Shown: positions 46,320 through 54,809 of the stretch, one piece after another
Position numbering within the stretch: position 1 is the first letter of the stretch
Layout of the letters: each line of letters opens with the position of its first letter
DNA from: Pseudoalteromonas shioyasakiensis
GTDB taxonomy: Bacteria > Pseudomonadota > Gammaproteobacteria > Enterobacterales > Alteromonadaceae
NCBI RefSeq assembly: GCF_019134595.1
Contig: NZ_CP077770.1
Span: forward strand, 3,158,501 to 3,222,500
Length of the DNA stretch: 64,000 nt
Direction: 5' to 3'
The notes under the pieces: generated by a model
The model's input: only the letters and a program-made list of their open reading frames with translations
What the model was told of the DNA's origin: nothing
Database searches by the model: none
Position numbers and translations under genes: made by a program

Positions 46320-48017
46320 ATGATTGCGCGTTTTTTACTGCTTTTTGTTATCTACTCATTATGCCTAAGCATGACGACCCAAAGCCGTGCAGATAACTCC
46401 CCGATTGTTAATATCGAACAACGTAGCGTTGACCTCACTCAATTTGCTATGAGCTATTTTATTGATAGCACTGGTGCCATGGCTCTTTCGCAAGTTCAGC
46501 AGCAAAATTTTACCAACAGTCAAAACGAGCTTACTTTGGGCACTAACGCTAAAACGACGTGGTCAAAAATAGTTATAAAAAATAGCTACAGCGATACCCT
46601 ACGCTTATTTGTGCATAACCCAGATGCCTATCATTTAGAAGAAGTCAGCTTTTACGAAACGCAATCAGCACAACTGATAAACCAATCGGTTATACAACTT
46701 GATAAAACAGGCCCTAAAGCCAATATGTTTGGTGGCAGTGCCGTGTTTTCGTTTTATATTGCCCCCAACCAACAAAAAACAATTTACGTAAAAAGCGTGA
46801 CCTTTTCACATCAGTGGTTTGCATTAGCTATTTTTGATGAAGAGCATTCAAAGCGAGCCCTTGTCGGGAATGGTAATTACATTGCGCTACTTGTCGGGAT
46901 GATGTTAGCGCTAATGATTTATAACTTCTTCTTGTATTTATCGGCACGTAAAATCGAGAACATTGTTTACGCGCTGTATCTTATCTCTGGCACGGTGTGG
47001 GTGGCGCTATCTTATGGTGTTGCTGCTAACTTCTTTGGTATTTTTAGTGCCGAGCTACTACAGCTCAATTCTAACTTACTGAGCATGCCAAGCTTTTTAG
47101 TTATTTTTGTCATGCTCATTTTCGAAACCAAAAAGCATTACCCTAAAGAGCATATCGCGCTGTCGATTATTTTGTTCCTACTGGTTGCTGACTTTATCTA
47201 TAGCTTGTTCGATATTGTGGGGGCATTAAAACCTGCCAGCAGCTTAGCAGCTTTAATGATGACGGTGACATTTGGAGTATCTATTTCGCTGTGGCGCAAA
47301 GGTAACACACTGGCAAAATACTTTTTGCTCGGCCACTCTATGTTCGTTATTTTTAATATGCTGGCGGTGCTTTATTACAAGGGGATCAGCGACGCAAACG
47401 TGATTAATAGCCACGGTGTAGGCATAGGTATTTTGCTCGAAGCGTTAATGATGGCGTTTATTCTTTCTTATCGAATTAAGAGCCTCGAAAAAATTAAAGC
47501 ACAGCAAACTGAGCTCAATCGCTTGGTCGATACAGATCCTATGACAGGCCTTTACAACCGCCGTTACTTTGACAGAAAAAGTGAGGAATTGATTGCTGCG
47601 ATGGCAAGTAATCAGCAAGAGTTAACCCTCCTAATTGCTGATCTCGACCACTTCAAAAACATCAACGACACATATGGTCACGATGTTGGCGATAAAGTCA
47701 TTATCGCATTTGCCAACATACTCACCTCAGAGCAAGGCCTTGCTGATATAGCCTGCCGTTACGGCGGCGAAGAGTTTGTGTTACTACTCAATTGTAACCT
47801 ACTTGATGCCAAGCAAGTTGCCGAGCGAATTCGCCAAAAAGCCCAAGAAACCTACATCACCATTGATGAGGTGCAAACCGTGCAATTTACCGTGAGTATT
47901 GGTGTACACAGCGTAGCTCATGCTTCAACAACCGTGAAAGAAACCCTCACCATTGCCGACAAAGCATTGTATAAAGCGAAAAGTAACGGCCGTAATTGTG
48001 TTGAAGTGGCTGCTTGA
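46320..48017 (+). CDS. Diguanylate cyclase with periplasmic 7TMR-DISM-type sensor
   Basis: 565 aa. Signal peptide or first TM, periplasmic beta domain (about 30-180, 7TMR-DISM extracellular 2 type), about seven TM segments (about 185-390), a linker, then GGDEF (about 400-560) with DTDPMTGLYNRRYF and intact GGEEF, so active c-di-GMP synthesis is likely. The Asp of the inhibitory site is present (LADI) but its Arg is Gly, so feedback is likely lost. It sits convergent with another cyclase gene. Confidence 0.88.
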   Translation: MIARFLLLFVIYSLCLSMTTQSRADNSPIVNIEQRSVDLTQFAMSYFIDSTGAMALSQVQQQNFTNSQNELTLGTNAKTTWSKIVIKNSYSDTLRLFVHNPDAYHLEEVSFYETQSAQLINQSVIQLDKTGPKANMFGGSAVFSFYIAPNQQKTIYVKSVTFSHQWFALAIFDEEHSKRALVGNGNYIALLVGMMLALMIYNFFLYLSARKIENIVYALYLISGTVWVALSYGVAANFFGIFSAELLQLNSNLLSMPSFLVIFVMLIFETKKHYPKEHIALSIILFLLVADFIYSLFDIVGALKPASSLAALMMTVTFGVSISLWRKGNTLAKYFLLGHSMFVIFNMLAVLYYKGISDANVINSHGVGIGILLEALMMAFILSYRIKSLEKIKAQQTELNRLVDTDPMTGLYNRRYFDRKSEELIAAMASNQQELTLLIADLDHFKNINDTYGHDVGDKVIIAFANILTSEQGLADIACRYGGEEFVLLLNCNLLDAKQVAERIRQKAQETYITIDEVQTVQFTVSIGVHSVAHASTTVKETLTIADKALYKAKSNGRNCVEVAA

Positions 48018-48023
48018 GGAGAA

Positions 48024-48044
48024 AGTTTCAAGTTTCAAGTTTCA
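48024..48044. repeat. Three tandem heptads AGTTTCA
   Basis: Exact 7-bp tandem copies 48024-48030, 48031-48037, 48038-48044 between two cyclase genes. Confidence 0.9.
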
Positions 48045-48068
48045 GAGCAACTTAAGGCGTTAAAACCA

Positions 48069-49334
48069 TTAGCTGAAATGAATGATGGTTGTTCCGGGTT
48101 GCTTTTTAGCTTGGTACATAGCCGCATCCGCTTCTTCAATTAGCTGGTTTGCTGCATACACACCATCGCCGAGAAAATGCGCTGTCACACCGATACTTGC
48201 TGTGACTTCAATTGACTTACCTTTACAACTAAAAGGGGCTGAAAATTGATCCGCTATTTTATGTGCCAAGCGATTCAGAATCGTCGTGTTAGTTACGCCT
48301 GAAATAGCCACTAAAAACTCATCTCCCCCCATTCTTATCACATAATCGGTACTTCTGACGGCAGCTTTAAGTTGCTTTGCAACCCATACCAAAACTTCAT
48401 CGCCTAGTGCATGACCATGCTGATCGTTGATTTGTTTAAACTCATCTAAGTCGATATAAATAAAGCCCATTCCCTCAGCCACATCACCATTTTCACTAAA
48501 TATATCATTTAATAATTGCTCTAGATAACGACGGTTCGGTAATTGAGTAAGCGGGTCAAGGTTAGCAAGCTCAATCAAAGCCTGCTCTTTATTTTTTCGA
48601 GCTGAAATGTCACGGACAATCGCAAGAAGATAGCTTTTCCCTTGGTGGTCGATATGACAAACACTCACTTCTGTAGGAAAAACCTGACCATCTTTTTGTT
48701 TTAAGCTCGACTCAAAAATAGTGGTTTCTTGAGCTTTTATACGCACCACCCTTTCTTGCCATTTAGCCTTGGTATCGTAGTCAGGGTTAATGTCTGGAAT
48801 GGTTAGTTTTAAAAGCTCCTCCTTTTCATAACCTAAGCACCTATAAGCAAATTGATTACAATTAAGGATTTGACCAAACTGAGGGTTTGCAACAAAGATG
48901 GCATCATTCGATTTATCAACCAAATAGGTCAGCAAAATATCCGCGGCCGCCTCTTTATTGACTGTTGTTAAGTCAATAATTTGCGAAATATAACGCACAA
49001 CATTACCGTCATTATCCATCTCAGCAACAATATTCAGCTGACAATAAATAGCATGACCCAACTTATGCATGTAACGCTTTTCGATTTGTAGGGGCTGCTC
49101 AGGAAACTGGTTAAGCTTGGCACGAATAATTTTATTTAACTCTCTGTCATCAGCATGAGTTATAACAACATCATCTGCGTACACTTCATCGCCTTCGTAA
49201 CCTAATAGTTGTTTTAGTGCCGGGTTTGCATATTCGAGTTTACCGCTAGGCGAGGAAACAATGACAGGGATAGGTGTAATTTCTATTAACCGATAAATAG
49301 GATTAACAAACATCTGCACGTCATTAAGTTTCAT
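48069..49334 (-). CDS. PAS-PAS-GGDEF diguanylate cyclase
   Basis: 421 aa, soluble. Two PAS domains (about 8-125 and 137-247, second with PDINPDY and IDHQGKSYLLAIVRDIS), then GGDEF (about 255-421) with DPLTQLPNRRYLE and an intact MGGDEF. RSTD lies 9 to 6 residues before GGDEF, giving a complete inhibitory RxxD site, unlike the two other cyclases in the window. No EAL domain. Ligand not known. Confidence 0.9.
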   Translation of the reverse strand: MKLNDVQMFVNPIYRLIEITPIPVIVSSPSGKLEYANPALKQLLGYEGDEVYADDVVITHADDRELNKIIRAKLNQFPEQPLQIEKRYMHKLGHAIYCQLNIVAEMDNDGNVVRYISQIIDLTTVNKEAAADILLTYLVDKSNDAIFVANPQFGQILNCNQFAYRCLGYEKEELLKLTIPDINPDYDTKAKWQERVVRIKAQETTIFESSLKQKDGQVFPTEVSVCHIDHQGKSYLLAIVRDISARKNKEQALIELANLDPLTQLPNRRYLEQLLNDIFSENGDVAEGMGFIYIDLDEFKQINDQHGHALGDEVLVWVAKQLKAAVRSTDYVIRMGGDEFLVAISGVTNTTILNRLAHKIADQFSAPFSCKGKSIEVTASIGVTAHFLGDGVYAANQLIEEADAAMYQAKKQPGTTIIHFS

Positions 49335-49395
49335 GGGTAACTCGAGTCCAATACATTATTACTACTCAGTAAAATGAAATAATAGACTATAAATC

Positions 49396-49475
49396 GGAAG
49401 TTAGCTTTAAGCGGGGAGCTGGAACTTTCGATCATGTCGGTCGTTATTTGTGATGCTAGTGTCTAGTACCTAACT
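49396..49475. repeat. Two short heptad runs (AGC- and CTAG-phased)
   Basis: AGC occurs at 49403, 49410 and 49417, exactly 7 apart. CTAG occurs at 49456 and 49463, and CTAA at 49470, again 7 apart. The phase is not shared between the two runs. Confidence 0.7.
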
Positions 49476-49826
49476 TATCCAGTACGACTCCATCTTTATT
49501 CCATATAACACTAATAAATGTATGTGCAGAAATTAAATTACATGTAAGCAAAACAATATGTTTCTCTGAAAAACCTTTGTTACCTGCAGTATACAGCTAC
49601 ATAAGCTTAAATAAATTTGACAGCTCACTTGATAGTTGCAAATTGACGACGATCACACAGAGGTAAAGCACTCCCCTGAATAATAAGAAAATATATGACT
49701 CTAAGCAATTAACTAAATAAGTGAGAACTTCACTGGAAGGAAAAGCTGCTTTTTATTTTATAACTTAAGTTCATAGTAAGCAGTTATACGAAAGCACGGA
49801 ATAAATAACAATCCCAGTTACTCACT

Positions 49827-49869
49827 AAAATTGATAATATAAACTTCAAAATGAAGCTTACATTATCAA
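49827..49869 (-). terminator. Hairpin terminator of the methyltransferase-dGTPase gene
   Basis: TTGATAAT / ATTATCAA (49831-49838 with 49862-49869) enclosing a CTTCA/TGAAG inner stem. On the minus strand it is followed by TTTT. It is 20 bp after the stop. Confidence 0.6.
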
Positions 49870-49888
49870 CAATCACATTTATACAAAA

Positions 49889-52384
49889 TCAAAATTTACT
49901 AGTTAGTAACTCTCGGTGCAATTGATTGCATTTATTGTCGGAAAAACTAGCAACGTAGTCTTTTGCAATTACTAAGTCGTATATTGGTATCCCATTTAGC
50001 TTTGCCGTACTAAAGTCTATCATGAAGTTCAAAGGCAGAAATGAAGTAAAGTTTTCAGGGATATTTACTTTAGGGCAGTCTGACTCATAATGTTTCATAT
50101 AGCCAGAAGTCCTCAGCCGTTCATGCTCTTTACGAAATCTTTCATCAATGTATTCTGGGAATAAGGTGAAAAGAATTACAAGCTCTGTTACAACTTTTGA
50201 AGCCTTCAAGTTAGCCGTTATGACCCTAGGATCGCGATGTAACCTTCTTACTTGTATCTTTTCCCAAATTTCACTCATATCAGCCATAATCTCTCGACTA
50301 TGATAAATACAATAATCATCAGCATTCCGAACTTCATTTATAGAAGTTAATGAACTAATTCGCTTAGATGACTCAAGAATGATATCTTCCATCAATAATT
50401 TAATTATAGCTCCCCGCTGCTCAATAAATTTCAGATAAAGAATATCATCGCTTTTCATTCTGAAATCGATTGGAGAGCGGTGAAATAATCTGCAGTACAT
50501 AAGGTCTTGATGAGATATTGCTCCTAAACGAATTCCATCCTCAATATCAGACAGTAAATACGATATTTTATCCGCAGCTCTTACAGCTTGTCCCTCAAGA
50601 TGACTAAAACCCGAACATTTCAAATATTCTTTGTGTTTAGATTTATCCCAAACATCTTTATGGCTCCCCACACCGCCGGAATGACAATAGGTATGCTTTA
50701 AAATACAGTCACAAACCTCTGGTGTAAGATTTAGCCCGTTATGAATTTCAAAAGCACTATTTTGATAGGATCCTTCTAAATACCTAACTACATCAACCCC
50801 ATGTTCATAATGATTAAAACCACACGCAACCCCAAGAGCAACAAACAAGCGATCAATAGCATTTTCTCCAGCGTGGCCGAAAGGTGTATGACCAACATCA
50901 TGTGCCAAGGCACCAGCCTCCACTAAATCATTATTCAAACCAAAACTGTTTGATATTGTTGTAGCAAGCTGCATCACTTCAATACTATGAGCTAAGCGCT
51001 GCCTTAAATTCTCATCTTGATCTAATGGGAATAGCTGGGTTTTGTCTGCTAACTTTCTAAAACCACTTGACCAAATTACTCGATCTCGATCACGTTGAAA
51101 CTCAATTCGAAACCCATCAGTTTTACTTCCATACTCTCTAGCACTTGGTTGAGAAGCCCACTGGCTATGAGAAGAATCATTTATTTCTTTTATTTTTCTG
51201 GCTGTTCGACGGACATCACCATCCGCATGTCGACTCCATAACTCCAGCAATTCATCATGTTTTTCAACTATATTCTTTATTTCTTGATATTCAGGTTGAA
51301 GAGCCTCTATAGTTTCTGCCTTCGATTTCCCATCAGACCAACATGAAAGCACATTTTCTACCACATTCAAGTCTTCAAATTGAAAACCATCTTTTTTAGA
51401 AGTCCAAACATTCACTTCCTCTTTATGTTCTCTCCGACTAATACTTTCTTTAAACCCCTCAGAACGTCGAGGGCCCACACCGGTTACTATATTTTTTTCT
51501 TCTAAAAAAACTCGAAAGATTGACTGACTGCCTTCTCTTGAGAAACTACGTATTAAATTATTTCTCCCCCCTGAAAATGCTAATTCTTTATTACCCTTTA
51601 CCTGAATAACAAGAAGGTCAGAAGCTCTCCAAGGCTGGCTGGACATATCTAGTTTTTTCTCTTTAAATGAAATACCTTCAAACTCAGGTACAATATATTT
51701 AAAGGATGACTTTTCAATACAAAGTACTTCATGACCACTACCTTTCAACCATTCTATTAACTCTTTTCGTTCGTCAGAAATACTTGCCCGGGTAAGAACT
51801 TGAGGAATAGAACAATAAATTAAACCTCCATCTTTAGTTGCCTTAATAGACCGAGATAAGAAAGCTTCAAAATATTCTTTGTACCATGGAGGATCAATGA
51901 TAGTTAAATCAAATTTATTATGAAGTTCTTGAGGAAGTTCATCAAAAATATCATAGTGCTGACTTTCGTTTTTGTCCCCGTAAGTTTTTTTAAATAATTT
52001 GATTATATCAAGATCAATGTCTAGAAGTGTGGCATCTACTCCATAAGAGTTGAGTGCGGAAGCAATGGTTGGGGTTCCAATACATAAAACCTTAGCATTA
52101 TCATGTGAGCTTAAAACTTTACCAACAAACTCTTCCTGTGAACCTAGCGTATACCACCATTGATAATAGAGAGGGTTAGGTGCAGGTAAATTAAAGAAAA
52201 ACTTATTCCTGTAATCCAAAGAAGCAATATTTTCACTTTTACCATTATCTCCCATCTCCTTCATTTGCATTTCTACATCACTAGGAGAAGCACCTTCGCA
52301 ATAAGGAACAATTTCCTCTAAGGTTTTAAACCCTTGATTTCTTAAGTATTGAATTCTGAGTCTTAATTGCTTTTCCCAGACCAT
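49889..52384 (-). CDS. Fusion of a BpsA-like SAM-methyltransferase-type domain and a dGTPase-type HD phosphohydrolase
   Basis: 831 aa from the ATG at 52384, chosen for GGAG 6 bases upstream; an ATG four codons earlier has none. Numbering from 52384. Residues about 90-250 are a Rossmann/SAM-type domain: VLCIGTP (99-105), LLDIDLD, and DPPW (164-167) followed by FLSRSIKATKDGG. This is close in pattern to BpsA (branched polyamine synthase). About 430-620 is a dGTPase HD domain: RDRDRVIWSSGFRKLADKTQLF, then metal-site His466, His495-Asp496 (LAHDVGHTPFGHAGE) and Asp609-4 = Asp605 (AADKISYLLSDIED), so the hydrolase looks active. The linker (about 260-425) is unassigned. The gene is visibly AT-richer than its neighbours; I counted 20 G+C in one 60-base line (50401-50460). 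Role unknown: nucleotide-depleting defence, or nucleotide/polyamine metabolism, are candidates. Confidence 0.82.
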   Translation of the reverse strand: MVWEKQLRLRIQYLRNQGFKTLEEIVPYCEGASPSDVEMQMKEMGDNGKSENIASLDYRNKFFFNLPAPNPLYYQWWYTLGSQEEFVGKVLSSHDNAKVLCIGTPTIASALNSYGVDATLLDIDLDIIKLFKKTYGDKNESQHYDIFDELPQELHNKFDLTIIDPPWYKEYFEAFLSRSIKATKDGGLIYCSIPQVLTRASISDERKELIEWLKGSGHEVLCIEKSSFKYIVPEFEGISFKEKKLDMSSQPWRASDLLVIQVKGNKELAFSGGRNNLIRSFSREGSQSIFRVFLEEKNIVTGVGPRRSEGFKESISRREHKEEVNVWTSKKDGFQFEDLNVVENVLSCWSDGKSKAETIEALQPEYQEIKNIVEKHDELLELWSRHADGDVRRTARKIKEINDSSHSQWASQPSAREYGSKTDGFRIEFQRDRDRVIWSSGFRKLADKTQLFPLDQDENLRQRLAHSIEVMQLATTISNSFGLNNDLVEAGALAHDVGHTPFGHAGENAIDRLFVALGVACGFNHYEHGVDVVRYLEGSYQNSAFEIHNGLNLTPEVCDCILKHTYCHSGGVGSHKDVWDKSKHKEYLKCSGFSHLEGQAVRAADKISYLLSDIEDGIRLGAISHQDLMYCRLFHRSPIDFRMKSDDILYLKFIEQRGAIIKLLMEDIILESSKRISSLTSINEVRNADDYCIYHSREIMADMSEIWEKIQVRRLHRDPRVITANLKASKVVTELVILFTLFPEYIDERFRKEHERLRTSGYMKHYESDCPKVNIPENFTSFLPLNFMIDFSTAKLNGIPIYDLVIAKDYVASFSDNKCNQLHRELLTSKF

Positions 52385-52644
52385 ACTACTCTCCATGATT
52401 CATAATTAAATTTCAATGGAATCATACATTAAATTGTATTATCGAGTAAGCTCATATCAAACAACCTTACCTAAGTGTGCAATTTTCACGAAAATTAACA
52501 ATAAAACTCATAGGATCAGGTCTTTCTTTTTGCCACTACCTCGCCCATGGCATCAGAAAATAATTTAGCTTAACCCCAATGGTTTTACTTAACTACTTAT
52601 CACCAATCATATGCATGAAAAATAAATGGGTAACCTTATAGTTG

Positions 52645-52676
52645 TCTAGTTTTAGGTGCTAGTTTTGGGTCTAGGC
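52645..52676. repeat. Loose CTAG-rich run with spacing near 7
   Basis: TAG at 52647, 52653, 52660 and 52672 (spacings 6, 7, 12). It resembles the heptad arrays but the register is broken. Confidence 0.4.
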
Positions 52677-52720
52677 GCAAATATAAGATATAGAGTTTCT
52701 TCTTTGAGTCTCTGTTTATT

Positions 52721-52751
52721 AAAAACAAAGCCCCGCGAGTGCGAGGCTTTT
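52721..52751 (-). terminator. Terminator of the Imm27-like gene
   Basis: AAAGCC-C-CGC / GCG-A-GGCTTT around GAGT (52728-52751), an A run on the left (minus-strand T tail). 33 bp after the stop. Confidence 0.75.
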
Positions 52752-52783
52752 GATTCGACAGCGTTAGCTGTTCATTAATTCTC

Positions 52784-53065
52784 TTACTTGAATTTGTATT
52801 TGTTTTTCGCATTATCCAGCGTTAAGTGAATCAAACTCGGTGCACCTGCGCCATGAGAGCCTGAGTCGTCGTATATTAGCTCCCAGAGTCGCCCATCATT
52901 AGGATCTCGCAGTAAAGTTGACCACCCATCATCGGAATATGCAACGACTAACATTACGTTATTTTTTAAATAATCAATTCGCTGTGCCACTTTATCCGCC
53001 ACAACTTTACCGCTTAAAAAAACATGCTTACCGATTAATTTATTTTCATCTTTTCTTAGATTCAT
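52784..53065 (-). CDS. Imm27-like immunity protein (orphan)
   Basis: 93 aa. Pattern of the Imm27 family of polymorphic-toxin immunity proteins: ENKLIGKHVFLSGKVVADKVAQRIDYL, DDGWSTLLRDPNDGRLWELIY (the family's DGW...YRDPxDGRxWEL signature), SHGAGAPSLIHL. No toxin gene of the partner type is next to it. The call rests on remembered family pattern, so the family assignment is moderate. It has its own terminator. Confidence 0.68.
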   Translation of the reverse strand: MNLRKDENKLIGKHVFLSGKVVADKVAQRIDYLKNNVMLVVAYSDDGWSTLLRDPNDGRLWELIYDDSGSHGAGAPSLIHLTLDNAKNKYKFK

Positions 53066-53161
53066 ATCTTATCAACCAAAATACTATTCTTCTGGTATTT
53101 TTCAGTTTGGGATTACAAATCACTCCAGCGCGCTAAAGCACGACCTACAAGCAAGTGCTAA

Positions 53162-53300
53162 CCTAGCTCCTAGCGCCTAGCTCCTAGCACCTAGTTCCTA
53201 GAACCTAGCGCCTATGACCTGACCACTAACACCTTTCCCCTTGCAACTCGCAACTAGTAACTAGTAACTAGCAACTAGCAACTAGCAACTAACAACTCAA
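53162..53300. repeat. Continuous period-7 array, about 20 heptads with CT in fixed register
   Basis: From 53163 to 53297 every seventh base starts a CT dinucleotide (20 positions, last at 53296). Nine CCTAGNN-like units come first, and AACTAGY units last. CTAG, usually rare in proteobacteria, occurs 12 times between 53163 and 53285. The array ends one base before the stop codon of the minus-strand flavoprotein gene. Confidence 0.9.
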
Positions 53301-53301
53301 A

Positions 53302-54486
53302 TCAACAATACTGCCCTGCTGCAAAGCCGCAGCTCCAAGCATATTGGAAGTTGTAGCCGCCTAGCCAACCAGTGACGTCGGTGACTTCGCCGATGAAATA
53401 GAGGCCCGGTGACTTTTTCGCTTCGAAGGTTTTTGAGCTTAACTCGTCGGTGTCTACACCGCCAAGCGTTACTTCGGCTGTTCTATAACCCTCGGTGCCG
53501 TTGGGTTTAATTTGCCAATTGTGAATGTAGTCATGTAACGCGTCGATTTGCGCATGGCTTAGTTGGTTTACATTGCAATCAGGGATAGCTTTAGTATCGT
53601 GCAGCATTTCAACAAAGCGTTTTGGTAAAATTGTCGCAAGGGTATTTTTTAGTGACTTTTGCCCTTGGCTTTGACGCCACTGCTCAAGCTGCTGTTTTAA
53701 ATCGAGCTCAGGTAACAAGTTGATGTACACAGTTTGCCCTGCGCGCCAGAAAGAACTGATTTGTAAAATCGCTGGGCCCGAAAGGCCACGGTGAGTAAAC
53801 AAGATGTTTTCTTTAAACTGGGTGCCATCTTCACTGGTAAGCAGACAAGGAATGCTGATCCCCGATAACCCATCAAAGCGATCTTTATCATGCTGGTGCA
53901 ACGTAAATGGCACTAATGCCGCCATGGTTGGTAACACTGTTAAACCAAATTGCTCGGCAATTTTATAACCAATTGGTGATGCACCGAGCTTAGGCATGGT
54001 TAATCCACCCGATGCGACAACTAACGACTCACATTGATAGCTGTCTTGCTCGGTAATAACTTCATAGCCCGCATCGGTTTTTGTCACGCTGAGTACTTCG
54101 TTACGCAGCGCTATGTTAACACCCGCCCACTCACACTCAGTTAAAAGAATGTCGACGATATCTTGAGCGCTGTTATCACAAAATAACTGGCCCAGCGTTT
54201 TATGGTGATACGCCAAGCCGTGACGGTCCACCAGCTCTATAAAGTCATGCTGGGTATAACGACTTAAACACGATTTTACAAAGTGAGGATTGCCACACAA
54301 GTAGTTGTCTGGGCTTGCGTTTTCATTGGTGAAGTTACAACGCCCGCCGCCGCTGATTAATATTTTACGGCCAGGCTTTTTGCCCATATCAAGCACAGTA
54401 ACATTGCGACCACGGTAGCCTGCTTGTGCAGCACACATCAAACCTGCGGCACCGGCGCCAATCACAATTACATCTACTTGGGTCAT
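53302..54486 (-). CDS. HI0933/BaiN-family FAD-dependent oxidoreductase
   Basis: 394 aa. N-terminal dinucleotide-binding VIVIGAGAAGLMCAAQAG, then GKKPGRKILISGGGRCNFTN typical of the HI0933-like (YhiN) family, ATG-like middle VVASGGLTMPKLGASPIGY, and C-terminal TDVTGWLGGYNFQYAWSCGFAAGQ. Flavoprotein of unknown substrate in the cytoplasm. Complete. Its stop abuts the heptad array. Confidence 0.9.
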   Translation of the reverse strand: MTQVDVIVIGAGAAGLMCAAQAGYRGRNVTVLDMGKKPGRKILISGGGRCNFTNENASPDNYLCGNPHFVKSCLSRYTQHDFIELVDRHGLAYHHKTLGQLFCDNSAQDIVDILLTECEWAGVNIALRNEVLSVTKTDAGYEVITEQDSYQCESLVVASGGLTMPKLGASPIGYKIAEQFGLTVLPTMAALVPFTLHQHDKDRFDGLSGISIPCLLTSEDGTQFKENILFTHRGLSGPAILQISSFWRAGQTVYINLLPELDLKQQLEQWRQSQGQKSLKNTLATILPKRFVEMLHDTKAIPDCNVNQLSHAQIDALHDYIHNWQIKPNGTEGYRTAEVTLGGVDTDELSSKTFEAKKSPGLYFIGEVTDVTGWLGGYNFQYAWSCGFAAGQYC

Positions 54487-54809
54487 TACTCATACTCACT
54501 AAAAAAATTTAGCTGATTATAACAAGTTATTGTCGCTGCTGTGTTAACACTGAGGTGTTTTTACAAAAAAGATAAAACCAAAAAACGAAATAAAGCAAAA
54601 ACTCAAAACCAACAAATTATAACTTTATTATGAGAAATGCGTAGAAAAACACCATAAAAAGGCCAGTTTAGACGTCTATACACTTAGTTATAACCAAAAT
54701 AGAGACAATCATAATAAAACGATATTTTAACTAAATTTACATTTATTTTACCTTTGTCCCCCTTCGCGAAAAATATCGTGGAGATTTACATAACAATCTA
54801 GGGATCATT
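54487..54809. promoter_or_regulatory. Upstream region of the subtilase gene (323 bp)
   Basis: No gene. Very A-rich on the + strand. Contains a perfect palindrome GTGTTAACAC (54541-54550) and a 9-bp inverted pair GGTGTTTTT / AAAAACACC (54554-54562 with 54645-54653). Probably promoter and control region for the secreted protease; no promoter element could be fixed. Confidence 0.5.

Larger units (their letters stand above)
49335..49888. other. Intergenic region (554 bp), AT-rich, no gene seen
   Basis: It lies between the PAS-GGDEF gene and the methyltransferase-dGTPase gene. It holds two short period-7 runs (49403-49425 and 49456-49473) and a hairpin at 49831-49869, and otherwise nothing I recognise. 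No ORF with a convincing SD. Confidence 0.6.
52397..52783. other. Intergenic region (387 bp) without recognised gene
   Basis: AT-rich. It holds the promoter region of the minus-strand fusion gene, a loose CTAG-rich run at 52645-52676, and the terminator at 52721-52751. Confidence 0.55.

Noticed and set aside
53162..53300. Possible CRISPR array
   Set aside because: The repeat unit is 7 bp with drift and has no spacers of 25-40 bp and no cas genes.
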